A stretch of 64,000 nucleotides of DNA from Candidatus Parepulonipiscium sp. PG-Nuni2H_MBin01 (GCA_001994995.1 MDJM01000006.1:34153-98152); one strand, 5' to 3'; shown: positions 1 through 9,082, counted from the stretch's first letter. The notes: generated by a model from the sequence alone, not told the origin. Translations and numbers: made by a program.

Positions 1-2
1 CA

Positions 3-1289
3 CGTTATTTAGAAAAAAGGTTCCCTGAGCATACTTATCACGTGTTAGACGTAGCTAGACAAATTAAGAAGTACGAAAAAGATTTTACTGAAGCGTTTAA
101 TAGTTTACTAGCTGCACAGTTAATTATATTTACATACCCTGTGTACACTTGTCTAGTACCATATCAGCTTCATAGATTTATTGAGCTTATTAAAGAAAGT
201 GATATTTCATTTAAGGGTAAAGTTGCTACACAAATAACTACTTCTAAGCATTTTTATGATATGACTGCCCATAGGTTTGTTGAAGAAAACTGCAATGATT
301 TAGGTTTAAATTTCATTAGAGGGCTATCGGCTGATATGGATGATTTACAGACGACTAAGGGTCAAGAGGAAGCGGATTGTTTTTTTGAAAAAGTTATGTT
401 TGATATTCATAATAAAATCTATGAGCCATTAAAAATAGTACCGAAAAAAATAGGTGCTAATTATAAGGCACATTTATACCCACACTTAAAGAAACAAAAT
501 GCAAATATTGTTCTTGTGACTAATATAGCAGAAAATGATTCTAACTTAAGAAATATGATTGATGAAGTTAAGAATATTTCTCCGTTTACAATAAATGAAA
601 TTAATATAAGAGAATACCCATTTAAAGGAGGTTGTTTGGGCTGCTTTAGTTGTACTATTACTGAGAAGTGTATTTATAAAGATGGATTTGATGAATACTT
701 AAGGACTGATATTCAAAGTGCAGATGCAATACTGTATGCATTTACAATAGAAAATCATTACACCCACTCAAGTTTTAAGTGTTATGAGGACCGTCAATTT
801 TGTAATGGGCATAGAGTTGTAACTCATGGAAAGGTAACAGGATATATAATTAGTGGTAATTACAAAAATGAACATAACGTACAAACAATAGTTGAGGGGC
901 GTACTGAAGTATCTGGAATGTATCTATGTGGTATAGCTACGGATGAGGGGGATACTGAACGTAACCTTAAAAACTTCGTTAATTCTCTTACTTACTGTAT
1001 GGAGCATCCAATGAGTCGGCCACAAAATTTCTATGGGGTAGGTGGCGCTAAAATTTTTAGAGATTTAGTATATCTGATGCAAGGGCTGATGCAAGCTGAT
1101 CATAAATTTTATAAAAAGTCAGGGGCATATGATTTCCCTCATAATAAAAAAGCTATGATGATAGGAATGAAAGCGTTAGGATTTATGATGCGGTTTGATG
1201 TAGTACAAAAAGAACTTAAAGTAAAAATGAATGAATATATATTGATGCCATATACAAAAGTCATAGACAATACTAAACCGAAAAAATAG
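3..1289 (+). CDS. two-domain flavodoxin-fold NAD(P)H oxidoreductase / iron-sulfur flavoprotein-like, 5' partial
   Basis: The frame is open to the left edge, so the first visible GTG (42) is not a convincing start and the gene begins outside the window. The N-terminal part resembles a flavodoxin-fold reductase (IIFTYPVYTCLVPYQLHRF pattern). A second, similar domain follows a short linker and carries the cysteine cluster GCLGCFSC...C, typical of the iron-sulfur flavoprotein / FMN-reductase group, where Cys residues can bind a 4Fe-4S cluster. I infer a cytoplasmic FMN-dependent redox enzyme of unknown substrate. The tandem arrangement of two flavodoxin-like halves is the distinctive point. A terminator follows immediately. 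Confidence 0.75.
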   Translation, partial: RYLEKRFPEHTYHVLDVARQIKKYEKDFTEAFNSLLAAQLIIFTYPVYTCLVPYQLHRFIELIKESDISFKGKVATQITTSKHFYDMTAHRFVEENCNDLGLNFIRGLSADMDDLQTTKGQEEADCFFEKVMFDIHNKIYEPLKIVPKKIGANYKAHLYPHLKKQNANIVLVTNIAENDSNLRNMIDEVKNISPFTINEINIREYPFKGGCLGCFSCTITEKCIYKDGFDEYLRTDIQSADAILYAFTIENHYTHSSFKCYEDRQFCNGHRVVTHGKVTGYIISGNYKNEHNVQTIVEGRTEVSGMYLCGIATDEGDTERNLKNFVNSLTYCMEHPMSRPQNFYGVGGAKIFRDLVYLMQGLMQADHKFYKKSGAYDFPHNKKAMMIGMKALGFMMRFDVVQKELKVKMNEYILMPYTKVIDNTKPKK

Positions 1290-1311
1290 GGCTAGAAATA
1301 GCTCTTTTTTT
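1289..1311 (+). terminator. intrinsic terminator after the flavoprotein gene
   Basis: GGGCTA (1289-1294) pairs with TAGCTC (1299-1304) around a GAAA tetraloop, followed by seven T (1305-1311). It separates the flavoprotein gene from the ECF sigma operon. Confidence 0.75.
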
Positions 1312-1330
1312 ATGAGTTAATTAAATAGAC

Positions 1331-1356
1331 GGAACTATTTAACGGTAAACTTCGTC
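1331..1356 (+). promoter_or_regulatory. ECF-sigma-type promoter, probable autoregulation
   Basis: GGAACT at 1331-1336 and CGTC at 1353-1356 are separated by 16 bp. This matches the GGAAC/TGAAAC...CGTC consensus of Gram-positive ECF sigma factors and lies 25 bp before the sigma gene. Autoregulation by the downstream sigma factor is an inference from this family's usual behaviour. Confidence 0.7.
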
Positions 1357-1380
1357 AAATATAAGTGAGGAGGGAGTACA

Positions 1381-1989
1381 ATGAATGAAGCTAAGCTTAT
1401 AAAGAGGGTAAAAAAAGGTGATGTTAAAGCTTTTGAGGAACTTATACAGCAGTATGAGCCTATTATATATAATACTTGCATGAAAATATTAAAAAATGAA
1501 CATGAGGCTTATGATGCTGCTCAAGAGGTGTGTATTAAGGTGTGGAAACAAATTGATAGATTTGAGGGAAATTCTAAGTTTAGTACATGGGTGTATAGGG
1601 TTACCACTAATCAATGTTTAGATATTTTAAGAAAACATAAGTCGCAAAAAGTAGTATCTATTGAGATGGGAAATAATGATGAGGGGGATTGGAGTTTAGA
1701 TGTTGAAGATACTACGCAAGATATTTTAAAACATATAGAAAATAATGAAATGGTAGATGCACTTAAACTTGCGTTAAGTGAACTTAAAGAGGAACATAGG
1801 CAGGTTATACTTTTAAGAGACGTAGAGGATTATAGTTATGAAGAAATTAGCCAAAAACTTTCTATATCACTTGGTACAGTGAAGTCGAGATTATCACGTG
1901 GTAGGCAAAATTTAAGGAATATTTTGTTACAAGATAAGGAACCTTTTAACAGTTTTTGGAGTCAAAATAGTAAGGAGGGGATTCTATGA
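1381..1989 (+). CDS. RNA polymerase ECF sigma factor (SigW/RpoE-like)
   Basis: 202 residues. Sigma region 2 (about residues 12-80) contains the core-binding and -10-recognition pattern DAAQEVCIKVWKQIDRF and FSTWVYRVTTNQCLDILR. Region 4 (about 135-180) has the helix-turn-helix YEEISQKLSISLGTVKSRLSRGR. The two-domain layout without regions 1 and 3 is that of an ECF sigma factor. The ATG follows a strong GAGGAGGG site. The stop overlaps the next gene (ATGA), which encodes a zinc-finger anti-sigma factor, so the pair forms a membrane-stress type switch. An ECF-type promoter directly upstream suggests positive autoregulation. The inducing signal is not visible. Confidence 0.93.
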   Translation: MNEAKLIKRVKKGDVKAFEELIQQYEPIIYNTCMKILKNEHEAYDAAQEVCIKVWKQIDRFEGNSKFSTWVYRVTTNQCLDILRKHKSQKVVSIEMGNNDEGDWSLDVEDTTQDILKHIENNEMVDALKLALSELKEEHRQVILLRDVEDYSYEEISQKLSISLGTVKSRLSRGRQNLRNILLQDKEPFNSFWSQNSKEGIL

Positions 1990-2600
1990 GGTGTGATTAT
2001 GACAAGTTATCTTTATATGTTGATGATGAGTTAGACGAAGCTGGCATAGATGAATTGGAAGAGCATCTGAAGGAATGCGAAGATTGTAAAAACGATTTAG
2101 AGATTTTAATGCAATTAAAAAATGAATTAGAACAATTGAAAGAATATGAATTACCTGAACATTTTCATGAAGACTTAATGAATAATATTAAGCCTAAAAA
2201 ATCGTGGTATAAATATTATGTTGGACTTGCTGCAAGTATGCTAATTGTAGTTGTTTCTTTTACTTTAGCTGCAGATGAGATAGACTCGGTTCCAGAGCCT
2301 ATGTCTATTGATATGATGGGGGCTAGGCAAGTCCAAATGCCAGTTACTGCTATAATTTGGGAGTTAGATGCGGCTGATAAAGGGGTTGTAGAAGATTTAA
2401 AACTATTTATTGATAATAATAAATTACTAGTAACTTACTTTGAAAGCGACGGACAAATTCAATTATTTAGTCAAAACGAGAATGATTATATAAGTATGTA
2501 TGACTATATCTATGCAACAGATGATTTTATTTCAATATCAAGACCAGCTGATTTACCTATTATATCAGAAGTCGTTATAAATTATCCATTAACTGACTAA
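1986..2600 (+). CDS. membrane-anchored zinc-finger anti-sigma factor (RsiW-like)
   Basis: 204 residues. The N-terminus is a ZAS (zinc anti-sigma) domain: Cys3 and the H27-x3-C31-x2-C34 motif, which in this family binds zinc and clamps the cognate ECF sigma factor in the cytoplasm. One transmembrane helix lies at about residues 78-96 (YYVGLAASMLIVVVSFTLAA). The remaining roughly 105 residues would be extracellular and act as the sensor; I do not recognise their fold. Translationally coupled to the sigma gene by a 4-base overlap. Release by regulated proteolysis is the usual mechanism of the family, not something the sequence shows. Confidence 0.88.
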   Translation: MRCDYDKLSLYVDDELDEAGIDELEEHLKECEDCKNDLEILMQLKNELEQLKEYELPEHFHEDLMNNIKPKKSWYKYYVGLAASMLIVVVSFTLAADEIDSVPEPMSIDMMGARQVQMPVTAIIWELDAADKGVVEDLKLFIDNNKLLVTYFESDGQIQLFSQNENDYISMYDYIYATDDFISISRPADLPIISEVVINYPLTD

Positions 2601-2634
2601 TAGCTAAGCTTACAATAGTTTGGCTATTTTTTTT
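2599..2634 (+). terminator. probable intrinsic terminator of the ECF operon
   Basis: AATAGC (2599-2604) pairs with GCTATT (2623-2628), with an inner AAGCTT palindrome and a run of eight T. The next gene is convergent. Confidence 0.55.
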
Positions 2635-2663
2635 GTTTAGCTATAGTCAGCTACTTCAAATTT

Positions 2664-3506
2664 TTATAACACTGCTTCAGTTACATCTACTTCCATATAT
2701 GATGTTCTATCTATGTTAAGTATCAGTTTATACTTCTGTTTTTCATATATTATAAGCATAGAATAAATACGACATCTTTTAATTTTTGGAAGTGGTACTT
2801 TGTAATGTCTATTGTTGTTATCTACAATATGAAGAGTATACTTATTTGCTATATCCAAAATATCATAAGCGCTTATAGTTGTATACGGTAATTTTAACGT
2901 AATATCAGGTAAATTTTCTGGTTTAGATTTTTTAGGTTTTTCTGGTTTACTCTTTTCTTTAGGAGCATCAGATTCTTCGGCTGATTTTTCAGCTGATTCT
3001 TCAGTGGATTCAGCAGGTTTTTCTTTAATTTTTTTAGGTTTACTAGGAGCTTGAGACTTTAAAGTAACAGATTGAATTGTATTTGAAAAGTTTCCAAATC
3101 TTACAGCGCATGTATTAGGCTCAAATTCAATAGCTTTATCTTCAACTAAAGTACACTTATACTTTTCGCATTCCTTAGTACTTGGACAAATAACAAGAAT
3201 ATAGCTGCCATGAGGTCTAATGTTTATTTTTTTTGTACATAAAATTATTGGCTCTGGCTCCGGTTCTTCATTCTCTTCTTCTTTTCGTTTAAAGAAGTAT
3301 TTTTTTTGCTTAGGCTCTTCTTTTGGGTCAACTTCTGGCTCTGGTGGAGGTGTTGCATCTATTATGTTAATCATATGGTATCCTTGAGCAATTTTTCTAT
3401 ACGGTACAAAGTCAGTTGGGTAAAGCTCCTTAGTAATTCTCTTTTCATCACTATATATTGCAATAGGTACAGTTGTTAAGTTAAGGTAAGAAATATGAGA
3501 GAACAT
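2664..3506 (-). CDS. DUF4397-like duplicated protein with acidic/basic low-complexity linkers
   Basis: 280 residues, no signal peptide or membrane segment. Residues 1-55 resemble a DUF4397 repeat (hydrophobic strand, then LYPTDFVPYRKIAQGYHMINI, matching the family's 'spY..lpaGty.i.v' pattern). A similar module appears in the C-terminal half (LKLPYTTISAYDI...YTLHIVD). The modules are joined by two charged linkers: a Pro/Glu/Lys stretch at about 55-90 and a Glu/Ser/Lys/Pro stretch at about 155-205. The assignment is by pattern only; the function of DUF4397 proteins is unknown. ATG with a GGAGGT site upstream. It stands alone between the ECF operon and a divergent flavoprotein gene. Confidence 0.6.
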   Translation of the reverse strand: MFSHISYLNLTTVPIAIYSDEKRITKELYPTDFVPYRKIAQGYHMINIIDATPPPEPEVDPKEEPKQKKYFFKRKEEENEEPEPEPIILCTKKINIRPHGSYILVICPSTKECEKYKCTLVEDKAIEFEPNTCAVRFGNFSNTIQSVTLKSQAPSKPKKIKEKPAESTEESAEKSAEESDAPKEKSKPEKPKKSKPENLPDITLKLPYTTISAYDILDIANKYTLHIVDNNNRHYKVPLPKIKRCRIYSMLIIYEKQKYKLILNIDRTSYMEVDVTEAVL

Positions 3507-3657
3507 AAAATACCTCCATACAATGGTATTAATATATTATATTGCAATCGCTTGTACTAAATCAACTTAAAAAATGGAAAAAAATGTAATTATTATATGC
3601 CACTACGTTGATATTTATTCTAAAACTTGCTATAGTAAATTAGAAAGAGGTGGTTTT

Positions 3658-4869
3658 TTGGATGTAATAGTTATGGGAGCAGGCCCTGCGGGTTTATTTG
3701 CTGCACAAAAAATAGCAAGTGCGGGGCTTCAAGTGTTACTTATTGAAAAGAATAATGAAGTGGGGAAAAAATTGTTAGTGTCAGGAAGTGGACAATGTAA
3801 TTTTACTCATGCGGGAAATATAGAAGATTTTTTTGATAAATATGGAGATAAACAAAAGACTGTTAAACATGCTTTAAAATCTTTTGATAATAAAGGTACT
3901 ACTAATTTTTTTAAACGCTTAGGAGTTGATTATGAGATTACCGAAGGAGGAAAAATTTTTCCTAAAAGTAGAAAAAGCTCCAGTATATTAGGTGCACTAG
4001 TAAATATCAATAAATTAAATGGAACAGTTATAAAATCTAATACAAATATAAAAAGTATTATTGAATACGATAATATGTATAATCTTATGGATGATAAAGG
4101 GAATAGTTATTGTTGTAACAATTTAATTATAGCAACTGGAGGATGTTCATATCCTCAATTAGGAGCTAATTCTTCAGGGCATAAAATTGCTAAGCAATTT
4201 GGTCATAGCATTGTGGAACCTAAAGCGGCATTAACTAATGTTCTTACACAAGAAACGATATACCAAGAATTAAGTGGTGTTTCGTTTGAGAATGTTAGCC
4301 TAACAATTTTGCGTGGGGATAAAAAGATTAAAGATAAAAAAGGAGATTTACTATTTACACATAAAGGGGTTTCAGGGCCTGTAATATTAAATTCTACAAG
4401 ATGGATACAAGATAAAGATAGGCTTGTATTTAACTTAGTTAATATGTCGTATGAAGAATTAGATGCGAAATTTGAAAAAGATTTCCAAAATAAAATACAA
4501 CTTTTATCTTATTTTAAAAAACTCGAACTTCCTAAAAGCTTTTGTAATATCATGTTAGAGCATATAGGATTAGACGTGCATATGAACTGCGCAAATATTA
4601 ATAAACATCAACGTAAGAAATTAGTTAAGTATTTAACTAGCCTAACTTTAACAGTAGAAAGTGTAGGCCCTTTAGCGACTGCAATGGTGACAGCTGGAGG
4701 AGTTAATACAAAGGAAATTAATCCTACGACATTTGAAAGTAGAAAGCAAAAAAATTTATATTTTATTGGAGAAGTGGTAGATGTTGATGGCGATACAGGT
4801 GGTTACAATATTCAGATTGCATTTTCTATGGCCTATGTGTGTGCAACTCATATCATAAGTAAGCGTTGA
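3658..4869 (+). CDS. NAD(P)/FAD-dependent oxidoreductase, HI0933/YhiN family
   Basis: About 403 residues from a TTG start at 3658, chosen because AGAGG (3646-3650) precedes it and the Rossmann motif begins at once (VIVMGAGPAGLFAAQKIA). Earlier in-frame ATGs would add an unrelated N-terminus without a ribosome binding site. Family marks: GxGxxG dinucleotide fold, VSGSGQCNFTHAG, ATGGCSYPQLGANSSG, FTHKGVSGPVIL, and the C-terminal GEVVDVDGDTGGYNIQIAFSMA, which closes the FAD site. The family is conserved but its substrate is uncertain. Monocistronic by context, with a promoter of the next operon overlapping its end. Confidence 0.88.
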   Translation: MDVIVMGAGPAGLFAAQKIASAGLQVLLIEKNNEVGKKLLVSGSGQCNFTHAGNIEDFFDKYGDKQKTVKHALKSFDNKGTTNFFKRLGVDYEITEGGKIFPKSRKSSSILGALVNINKLNGTVIKSNTNIKSIIEYDNMYNLMDDKGNSYCCNNLIIATGGCSYPQLGANSSGHKIAKQFGHSIVEPKAALTNVLTQETIYQELSGVSFENVSLTILRGDKKIKDKKGDLLFTHKGVSGPVILNSTRWIQDKDRLVFNLVNMSYEELDAKFEKDFQNKIQLLSYFKKLELPKSFCNIMLEHIGLDVHMNCANINKHQRKKLVKYLTSLTLTVESVGPLATAMVTAGGVNTKEINPTTFESRKQKNLYFIGEVVDVDGDTGGYNIQIAFSMAYVCATHIISKR

Positions 4870-4894
4870 CAAACTTACTTGCAAGTGATATTCT
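4866..4894 (+). promoter_or_regulatory. sigma-A-type promoter for nifS-iscU-mnmA
   Basis: TTGACA (4866-4871), 17-bp spacer, TATTCT (4889-4894). It overlaps the last codon of the preceding gene and would give a 5' untranslated region of about 120 bases. No iscR-like regulator gene or T-box is seen. Confidence 0.5.
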
Positions 4895-5022
4895 CTTTTT
4901 ACTTATACGCTACTTGTATAGATTGAGTTTTAGAAGGGAATAATAAAAAGAATTGTAATAACTACAACAGTAATTTTAACACTGTAAGAGCGTTTTGCTA
5001 GTAGGTTTAAAAGGAGAGAATT

Positions 5023-6198
5023 ATGAAAAAGATATATTTAGACCATGCAGCAACTACTCCTATCAAAAAAGCAGTAGTTGATGCAATGTTACCTTATTTA
5101 ACAGAAAATTTTGGTAATCCGTCAAGTGTGTACCAAATGGCACAGGTGAATAAAAAGGCTGTTGATGAAGCGCGTGAACAAGTTGCTGCAGCAATAGGAG
5201 CGAAAGCTCAAGAGATATTTTTTACAAGTGGTGGGACTGAAGCGGACAATTGGGCTATTAAAGGAATTGTTGAGGCTAGAAAGAGTAAAGGTAATCATAT
5301 AATTACTTCAAAAGTGGAACACCATGCAGTGCTTCACACTTGTGAATATTTGGAGAAAAATGGCTATGAAGTCACTTATCTGGATGTAGATGAGTATGGA
5401 AGTATTAGAATTGATGATTTAAAAAAGGCAATTAAAGATACTACTATCTTAATAACTATTATGTATGCAAATAATGAAATAGGGACAATTATGCCAATTA
5501 AAGAAATCGGTGAAGTGGCAAAAGCTCACAATATTCCATTTCATACTGATGCAGTACAGGCGATTGGCCAAGTGAAAATCGATGTTAATGATGAAAATAT
5601 AGATGCACTTTCGATAACTGCGCATAAGTTTAATGGTCCTAAGGGTGTTGGAGCATTATATATAAGGCGTGGGGTTAAAGTGTCACAATTTATGCATGGA
5701 GGGGCGCAAGAAAGAGGCCGTAGAGGCGGTACTGAAAATGTTGCTAGTATAGTCGGAATGGGTGTTGCGATTGAACTAGCATATAAAGATTTCGATAATA
5801 AAATTAGGCAGTATACGCAACTAAGAGATATGTTAATTAACGGAATATTAGAAACTATTCCTTATTCAAGACTTAATGGGCATTTAACTAATAGATTACC
5901 TAACAATGTTAATATAGGCTTTGAGTTTGTGGAAGGTGAATCGTTACTGCTTTTACTGGATATGCAAGGTATATGCGCTTCTAGTGGCTCCGCGTGTACT
6001 TCTGGTTCTCTTGACCCATCCCATGTTCTACTAGCAATTGGACTACCTCATGAAAAGGCGCATGGTTCGGTTAGATTTACGTTAGGCGCAGGTATAAGTG
6101 ATGCTGATATTAATACTGTATTAGAAACTTTACCAGCTATAGTTAAGAGAATGAGGGATATGTCTCCATTGTATGAAGAATTTTTAGCAAAACAATAA
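5023..6198 (+). CDS. nifS: cysteine desulfurase (NifS/IscS type)
   Basis: 391 residues, standard length. A PLP enzyme that removes sulfur from cysteine as a persulfide for Fe-S assembly and tRNA thiolation. Seen: N-terminal IYLDHAATTP, the PLP lysine in ITAHKFNGPKG (Lys202), and the catalytic loop ASSGSACTSG with the persulfide-carrying Cys325. GGTEADNWAI and H99/H100 line the cofactor site. The ATG follows AAAAGGAGAG. First gene of an operon with iscU (21 bases downstream) and mnmA, so it probably feeds both an Fe-S scaffold and MnmA. The Firmicute arrangement makes a nifS or iscS name equally defensible. Confidence 0.95.
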   Translation: MKKIYLDHAATTPIKKAVVDAMLPYLTENFGNPSSVYQMAQVNKKAVDEAREQVAAAIGAKAQEIFFTSGGTEADNWAIKGIVEARKSKGNHIITSKVEHHAVLHTCEYLEKNGYEVTYLDVDEYGSIRIDDLKKAIKDTTILITIMYANNEIGTIMPIKEIGEVAKAHNIPFHTDAVQAIGQVKIDVNDENIDALSITAHKFNGPKGVGALYIRRGVKVSQFMHGGAQERGRRGGTENVASIVGMGVAIELAYKDFDNKIRQYTQLRDMLINGILETIPYSRLNGHLTNRLPNNVNIGFEFVEGESLLLLLDMQGICASSGSACTSGSLDPSHVLLAIGLPHEKAHGSVRFTLGAGISDADINTVLETLPAIVKRMRDMSPLYEEFLAKQ

Positions 6199-6219
6199 GT
6201 ACGTAGAGAGGTGAAACTA

Positions 6220-6687
6220 ATGTATAGTGAAAAAGTAATGGATCATTTTATGAATCCTAGAAATGTAGGAGAAATCCCAGATGCAAGTGGAGTAGGAACT
6301 GTAGGAAATGCAAAATGCGGTGATATAATGAAAGTTTACTTGCAGATTGAAGATGGGATAATTAAAGATGCAAAATTTAAGACGTTTGGTTGTGGTGCAG
6401 CAGTAGCTACAAGTTCTATGGCAACTGAATTAGTAATTGGTAAAACTATAAAAGAAGCTTTGTTGATTACTAATAAATCAGTTATGGAAGCATTAGATGG
6501 GCTTCCTCCTGTTAAAGTACATTGCTCGCTTCTTGCCGAAGAATCGTTACAAGCGGCGTTATGGGATTATGCAAAGAAAAACAATATAGTAATAGAGGGC
6601 TTGCAAGAACCTAAAGAGGACATTGATGATGATCACCATCATAATCTTAATGATGATGAGGATGAAAGCGAGTTATTAAATGCATAA
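6220..6687 (+). CDS. iscU: Fe-S cluster assembly scaffold (IscU/NifU N-terminal type) with acidic-His tail
   Basis: 155 residues from ATG 6220, preceded by GAGAGGTG; a GTG at 6211 lies inside that site, so it is rejected as start. The three cluster ligands are present: Cys33 (KCGD, with Asp35), Cys58 (FGCGAA) and Cys102 (VHCSLLAEE). It receives persulfide from the upstream desulfurase and assembles 2Fe-2S or 4Fe-4S clusters. The last 25 residues form an Asp/Glu/His-rich tail ([18 protein letters not shown]), beyond the usual scaffold end, possibly metal binding. It overlaps mnmA by 8 bases, indicating translational coupling. Confidence 0.93.
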   Translation: MYSEKVMDHFMNPRNVGEIPDASGVGTVGNAKCGDIMKVYLQIEDGIIKDAKFKTFGCGAAVATSSMATELVIGKTIKEALLITNKSVMEALDGLPPVKVHCSLLAEESLQAALWDYAKKNNIVIEGLQEPKEDIDDDHHHNLNDDEDESELLNA

Positions 6688-7759
6688 GCAGAAAGTTGTA
6701 GTAGGTATGTCGGGCGGAGTTGATAGCTCCGTTGCGGCATATTTGTTGCAGCAACAAGGTTATGAAGTTATAGGAATGACTATGCAAATTTGGGATAAGG
6801 ATACGTCTGAGGATAGAGAAGATTCATGTTGTGGTCTTAGCGCCATTGATGATGCAAGGCGTGTATGTCAAATGCTAGATATACCTCACTATGTAATGAA
6901 CTTTAGAAATGATTTTAAGCGTGATGTAGTAGATTATTTTATTAATGAATATAAAAAAGGCAGAACTCCTAATCCTTGTATTGCTTGTAATAGATACGTA
7001 AAATGGGAGTCTATGCTAAATAAAGCGCTACAAATTGGGGCTGACTTTATTGCAACTGGACATTATGCAAATATATTAAAAAATCCTGAGACAGGACGTT
7101 ATCAACTTGTGCAATCTAAAGCTTTAGCTAAAGACCAAACATATGCTCTTTACAATTTAACTCAGCATCAATTAAAACATACTCTTATGCCACTTGGCGA
7201 ATATGATAAAGAAGAAGTGCGTAAGATTGCAACTGAAATAGGATTACTAGTAGCAAACAAACCTGATAGCCAAGAAATATGTTTTGTTCCAGACAATAAT
7301 TATGCAAAATATATTGAAGAGACTACAGGAACAAAAAGTGAAGCTGGAAATTTCATTAATAAAAATGGTGAAGTTTTAGGCAAGCATAAAGGAATAATAA
7401 ATTATACAATTGGTCAACGTAAAGGGCTTGGTGTAGCATTAGGTAAGCCTGTTTTTGTATCTAATATAAACGTTACAGATAACACTATTACTTTAGGAGA
7501 TAATCAAGATTTATTTACAAATGTGGTTTATGCATCTAATTTAAACTTTATGCCATTTGATAGATTAGAGAGCAAAATGAATATTTCTGCAAAAATAAGA
7601 TATAGTCATTCGCCTTCAAATTGCAGTATAGAAATGATTGATAAAGATAAAATAAAGTGTACGTTTACAACGGCACAAAGAGCAGTGACACCTGGACAGG
7701 CTATTGTATTTTATGATACAGATAAAGTTATAGGTGGGGGTACTATAGAGTTAATATAA
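6680..7759 (+). CDS. mnmA: tRNA-specific 2-thiouridylase MnmA
   Basis: 359 residues. MnmA thiolates U34 of tRNA(Lys/Glu/Gln) using ATP and enzyme-bound persulfide. Seen: the PP-loop ATPase motif GMSGGVDSS (9-17), the catalytic cysteines Cys103 ([12 protein letters not shown]) and Cys201 (SQEICFVPD), [10 protein letters not shown], and the C-terminal beta-barrel ending in [10 protein letters not shown]...GGGTI. The ATG lies inside the iscU coding end (8-base overlap). In this operon the desulfurase is the evident sulfur donor. No clear intrinsic terminator follows; the 178 bases to gapA are AT-rich. Confidence 0.95.
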   Translation: MHKQKVVVGMSGGVDSSVAAYLLQQQGYEVIGMTMQIWDKDTSEDREDSCCGLSAIDDARRVCQMLDIPHYVMNFRNDFKRDVVDYFINEYKKGRTPNPCIACNRYVKWESMLNKALQIGADFIATGHYANILKNPETGRYQLVQSKALAKDQTYALYNLTQHQLKHTLMPLGEYDKEEVRKIATEIGLLVANKPDSQEICFVPDNNYAKYIEETTGTKSEAGNFINKNGEVLGKHKGIINYTIGQRKGLGVALGKPVFVSNINVTDNTITLGDNQDLFTNVVYASNLNFMPFDRLESKMNISAKIRYSHSPSNCSIEMIDKDKIKCTFTTAQRAVTPGQAIVFYDTDKVIGGGTIELI

Positions 7760-7878
7760 AAAAATTTTTGTTTATTTAATAAATTTGAATAAAAAATGGA
7801 TAAAGTATTAACAATTGGGATAAAATAGTATTGAGTTATACTTCGTGAAAAAAATATTAAGAAATCTTAAATATATGC

Positions 7879-7907
7879 TTGATTATTTTTTTATATACAA
7901 GTATAAT
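7879..7907 (+). promoter_or_regulatory. sigma-A-type promoter of the glycolytic operon
   Basis: TTGATT (7879-7884), 17-bp spacer, TATAAT (7902-7907), about 75 bp before gapA. Confidence 0.65.
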
Positions 7908-7927
7908 TAAAAAGTAAGACAGGTATC

Positions 7928-7949
7928 AATTCACCATTTGGTGATTGAA
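7928..7949. promoter_or_regulatory. inverted repeat just downstream of the gapA transcription start
   Basis: TCACCA (7931-7936), TT, TGGTGA (7939-7944), a perfect palindrome extendable by CAAT/ATTG-like flanks. It starts about 17 bases after the expected transcription start, a position suited to a repressor operator or a 5'-end mRNA hairpin. It does not resemble the known CggR operator. Confidence 0.5.
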
Positions 7950-7982
7950 TATAACACATTTATTTTAAGGAGGACTTTTTCA

Positions 7983-8999
7983 ATGGCAGTAAAAGTAGCG
8001 ATTAATGGTTTTGGACGTATTGGACGTCTTGCATTTAGACAAATGTTTGGAGCAGAAGGGTATGAGGTTGTAGCAATCAACGACTTAACTAACCCAAAAA
8101 TGTTAGCTCATTTATTAAAATATGACTCAGCACAAGGAAAATATGCTCTTGCTGATAAAGTATCATCTACAGAGGATACAATCATCGTGGATGGTAAAGA
8201 AATTAAAATTTATGCTGAAAGAGATGCTAAAAACCTTCCTTGGGGAGACATCGGTGTTGATGTAGTTCTTGAGTGTACTGGATTCTATGTAACTAAAGCT
8301 AAATCTCAAGCACACATTGACGCAGGAGCTAAAAAAGTTATTATCTCAGCTCCAGCAGGAAATGACCTTCCTACAGTTGTATTTGGTGTAAATGAAGACA
8401 TCTTAACGCCTCAAGATACTATTATCTCGGCTGCATCTTGTACTACAAACTGTTTAGCACCAATGGCGCAAGCATTAAATAATTTAGCAGGTATCGAAAA
8501 AGGATTTATGACTACTATTCATGCGTACACAGGTGATCAAATGACTCTTGATGGACCTCACGCTAAAGGTGATTTAAGAAGAGCACGTGCGGCAGCGAAT
8601 AATATCGTTCCTAACTCAACTGGAGCTGCAAAAGCAATCGGTCTTGTTATTCCAGATTTAAATGGAAAATTAGACGGAGCGGCTCAACGTGTGCCAGTTT
8701 TAACAGGTTCTCTTACAGAGCTAGTTGCTGTAGTTACTAAATCTGTTACAGCTGCAGATATTAATGCTGCAATGAAAGCTGCGGCTAACGATTCTTTCGG
8801 TTACACTGAAGAAGAATTAGTATCAGCTGACATTATCGGAAGCACTCATGGTTCTTTATTTGATGCTACTCAAACTAAAGTACAAGAACTTGATTGTGGC
8901 AAATCACTAGTTAAAGTAGTTTCTTGGTATGACAATGAAAACTCTTATACTAGTAATATGGTAAGAACTATTAAATATTTTGCTGAACTAGGCAAGTAA
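7983..8999 (+). CDS. gapA: glyceraldehyde-3-phosphate dehydrogenase, type I
   Basis: 338 residues from ATG 7983, chosen because AAGGAGGA lies just before it and the protein begins with the canonical [13 protein letters not shown]ossmann motif. Catalytic Cys153 sits in [12 protein letters not shown], the partner His in [10 protein letters not shown], and the C-terminal [14 protein letters not shown] is standard. It oxidises glyceraldehyde 3-phosphate to 1,3-bisphosphoglycerate with NAD. First gene of gapA-pgk-tpiA-gpmI-eno. The cggR repressor gene common in Bacilli is absent upstream. Codon choice looks biased as in highly expressed genes. Confidence 0.97.
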   Translation: MAVKVAINGFGRIGRLAFRQMFGAEGYEVVAINDLTNPKMLAHLLKYDSAQGKYALADKVSSTEDTIIVDGKEIKIYAERDAKNLPWGDIGVDVVLECTGFYVTKAKSQAHIDAGAKKVIISAPAGNDLPTVVFGVNEDILTPQDTIISAASCTTNCLAPMAQALNNLAGIEKGFMTTIHAYTGDQMTLDGPHAKGDLRRARAAANNIVPNSTGAAKAIGLVIPDLNGKLDGAAQRVPVLTGSLTELVAVVTKSVTAADINAAMKAAANDSFGYTEEELVSADIIGSTHGSLFDATQTKVQELDCGKSLVKVVSWYDNENSYTSNMVRTIKYFAELGK

Positions 9000-9010
9000 T
9001 CAACACCTAT

Positions 9011-9050
9011 AAAAGGGGGTTCAGTCTTTCGGCTGTACCCTCTTTATTAA
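9011..9050 (+). terminator. gapA-pgk intergenic hairpin (partial terminator or mRNA stabiliser)
   Basis: AAAGGGGGTTCAG pairs imperfectly with CTGTACCCTCTTT across a TCTTTCGG loop. The T-run after it is short. Such hairpins often leave gapA mRNA more abundant than the distal genes; that effect is inferred. Confidence 0.55.
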
Positions 9051-9082
9051 TAACTAATTATTTTTGAAGGAGTTAATATTAA

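Noticed and set aside
7931..7944. CggR operator
   Set aside because: The sequence does not contain CggR-type direct repeats and no cggR gene adjoins.
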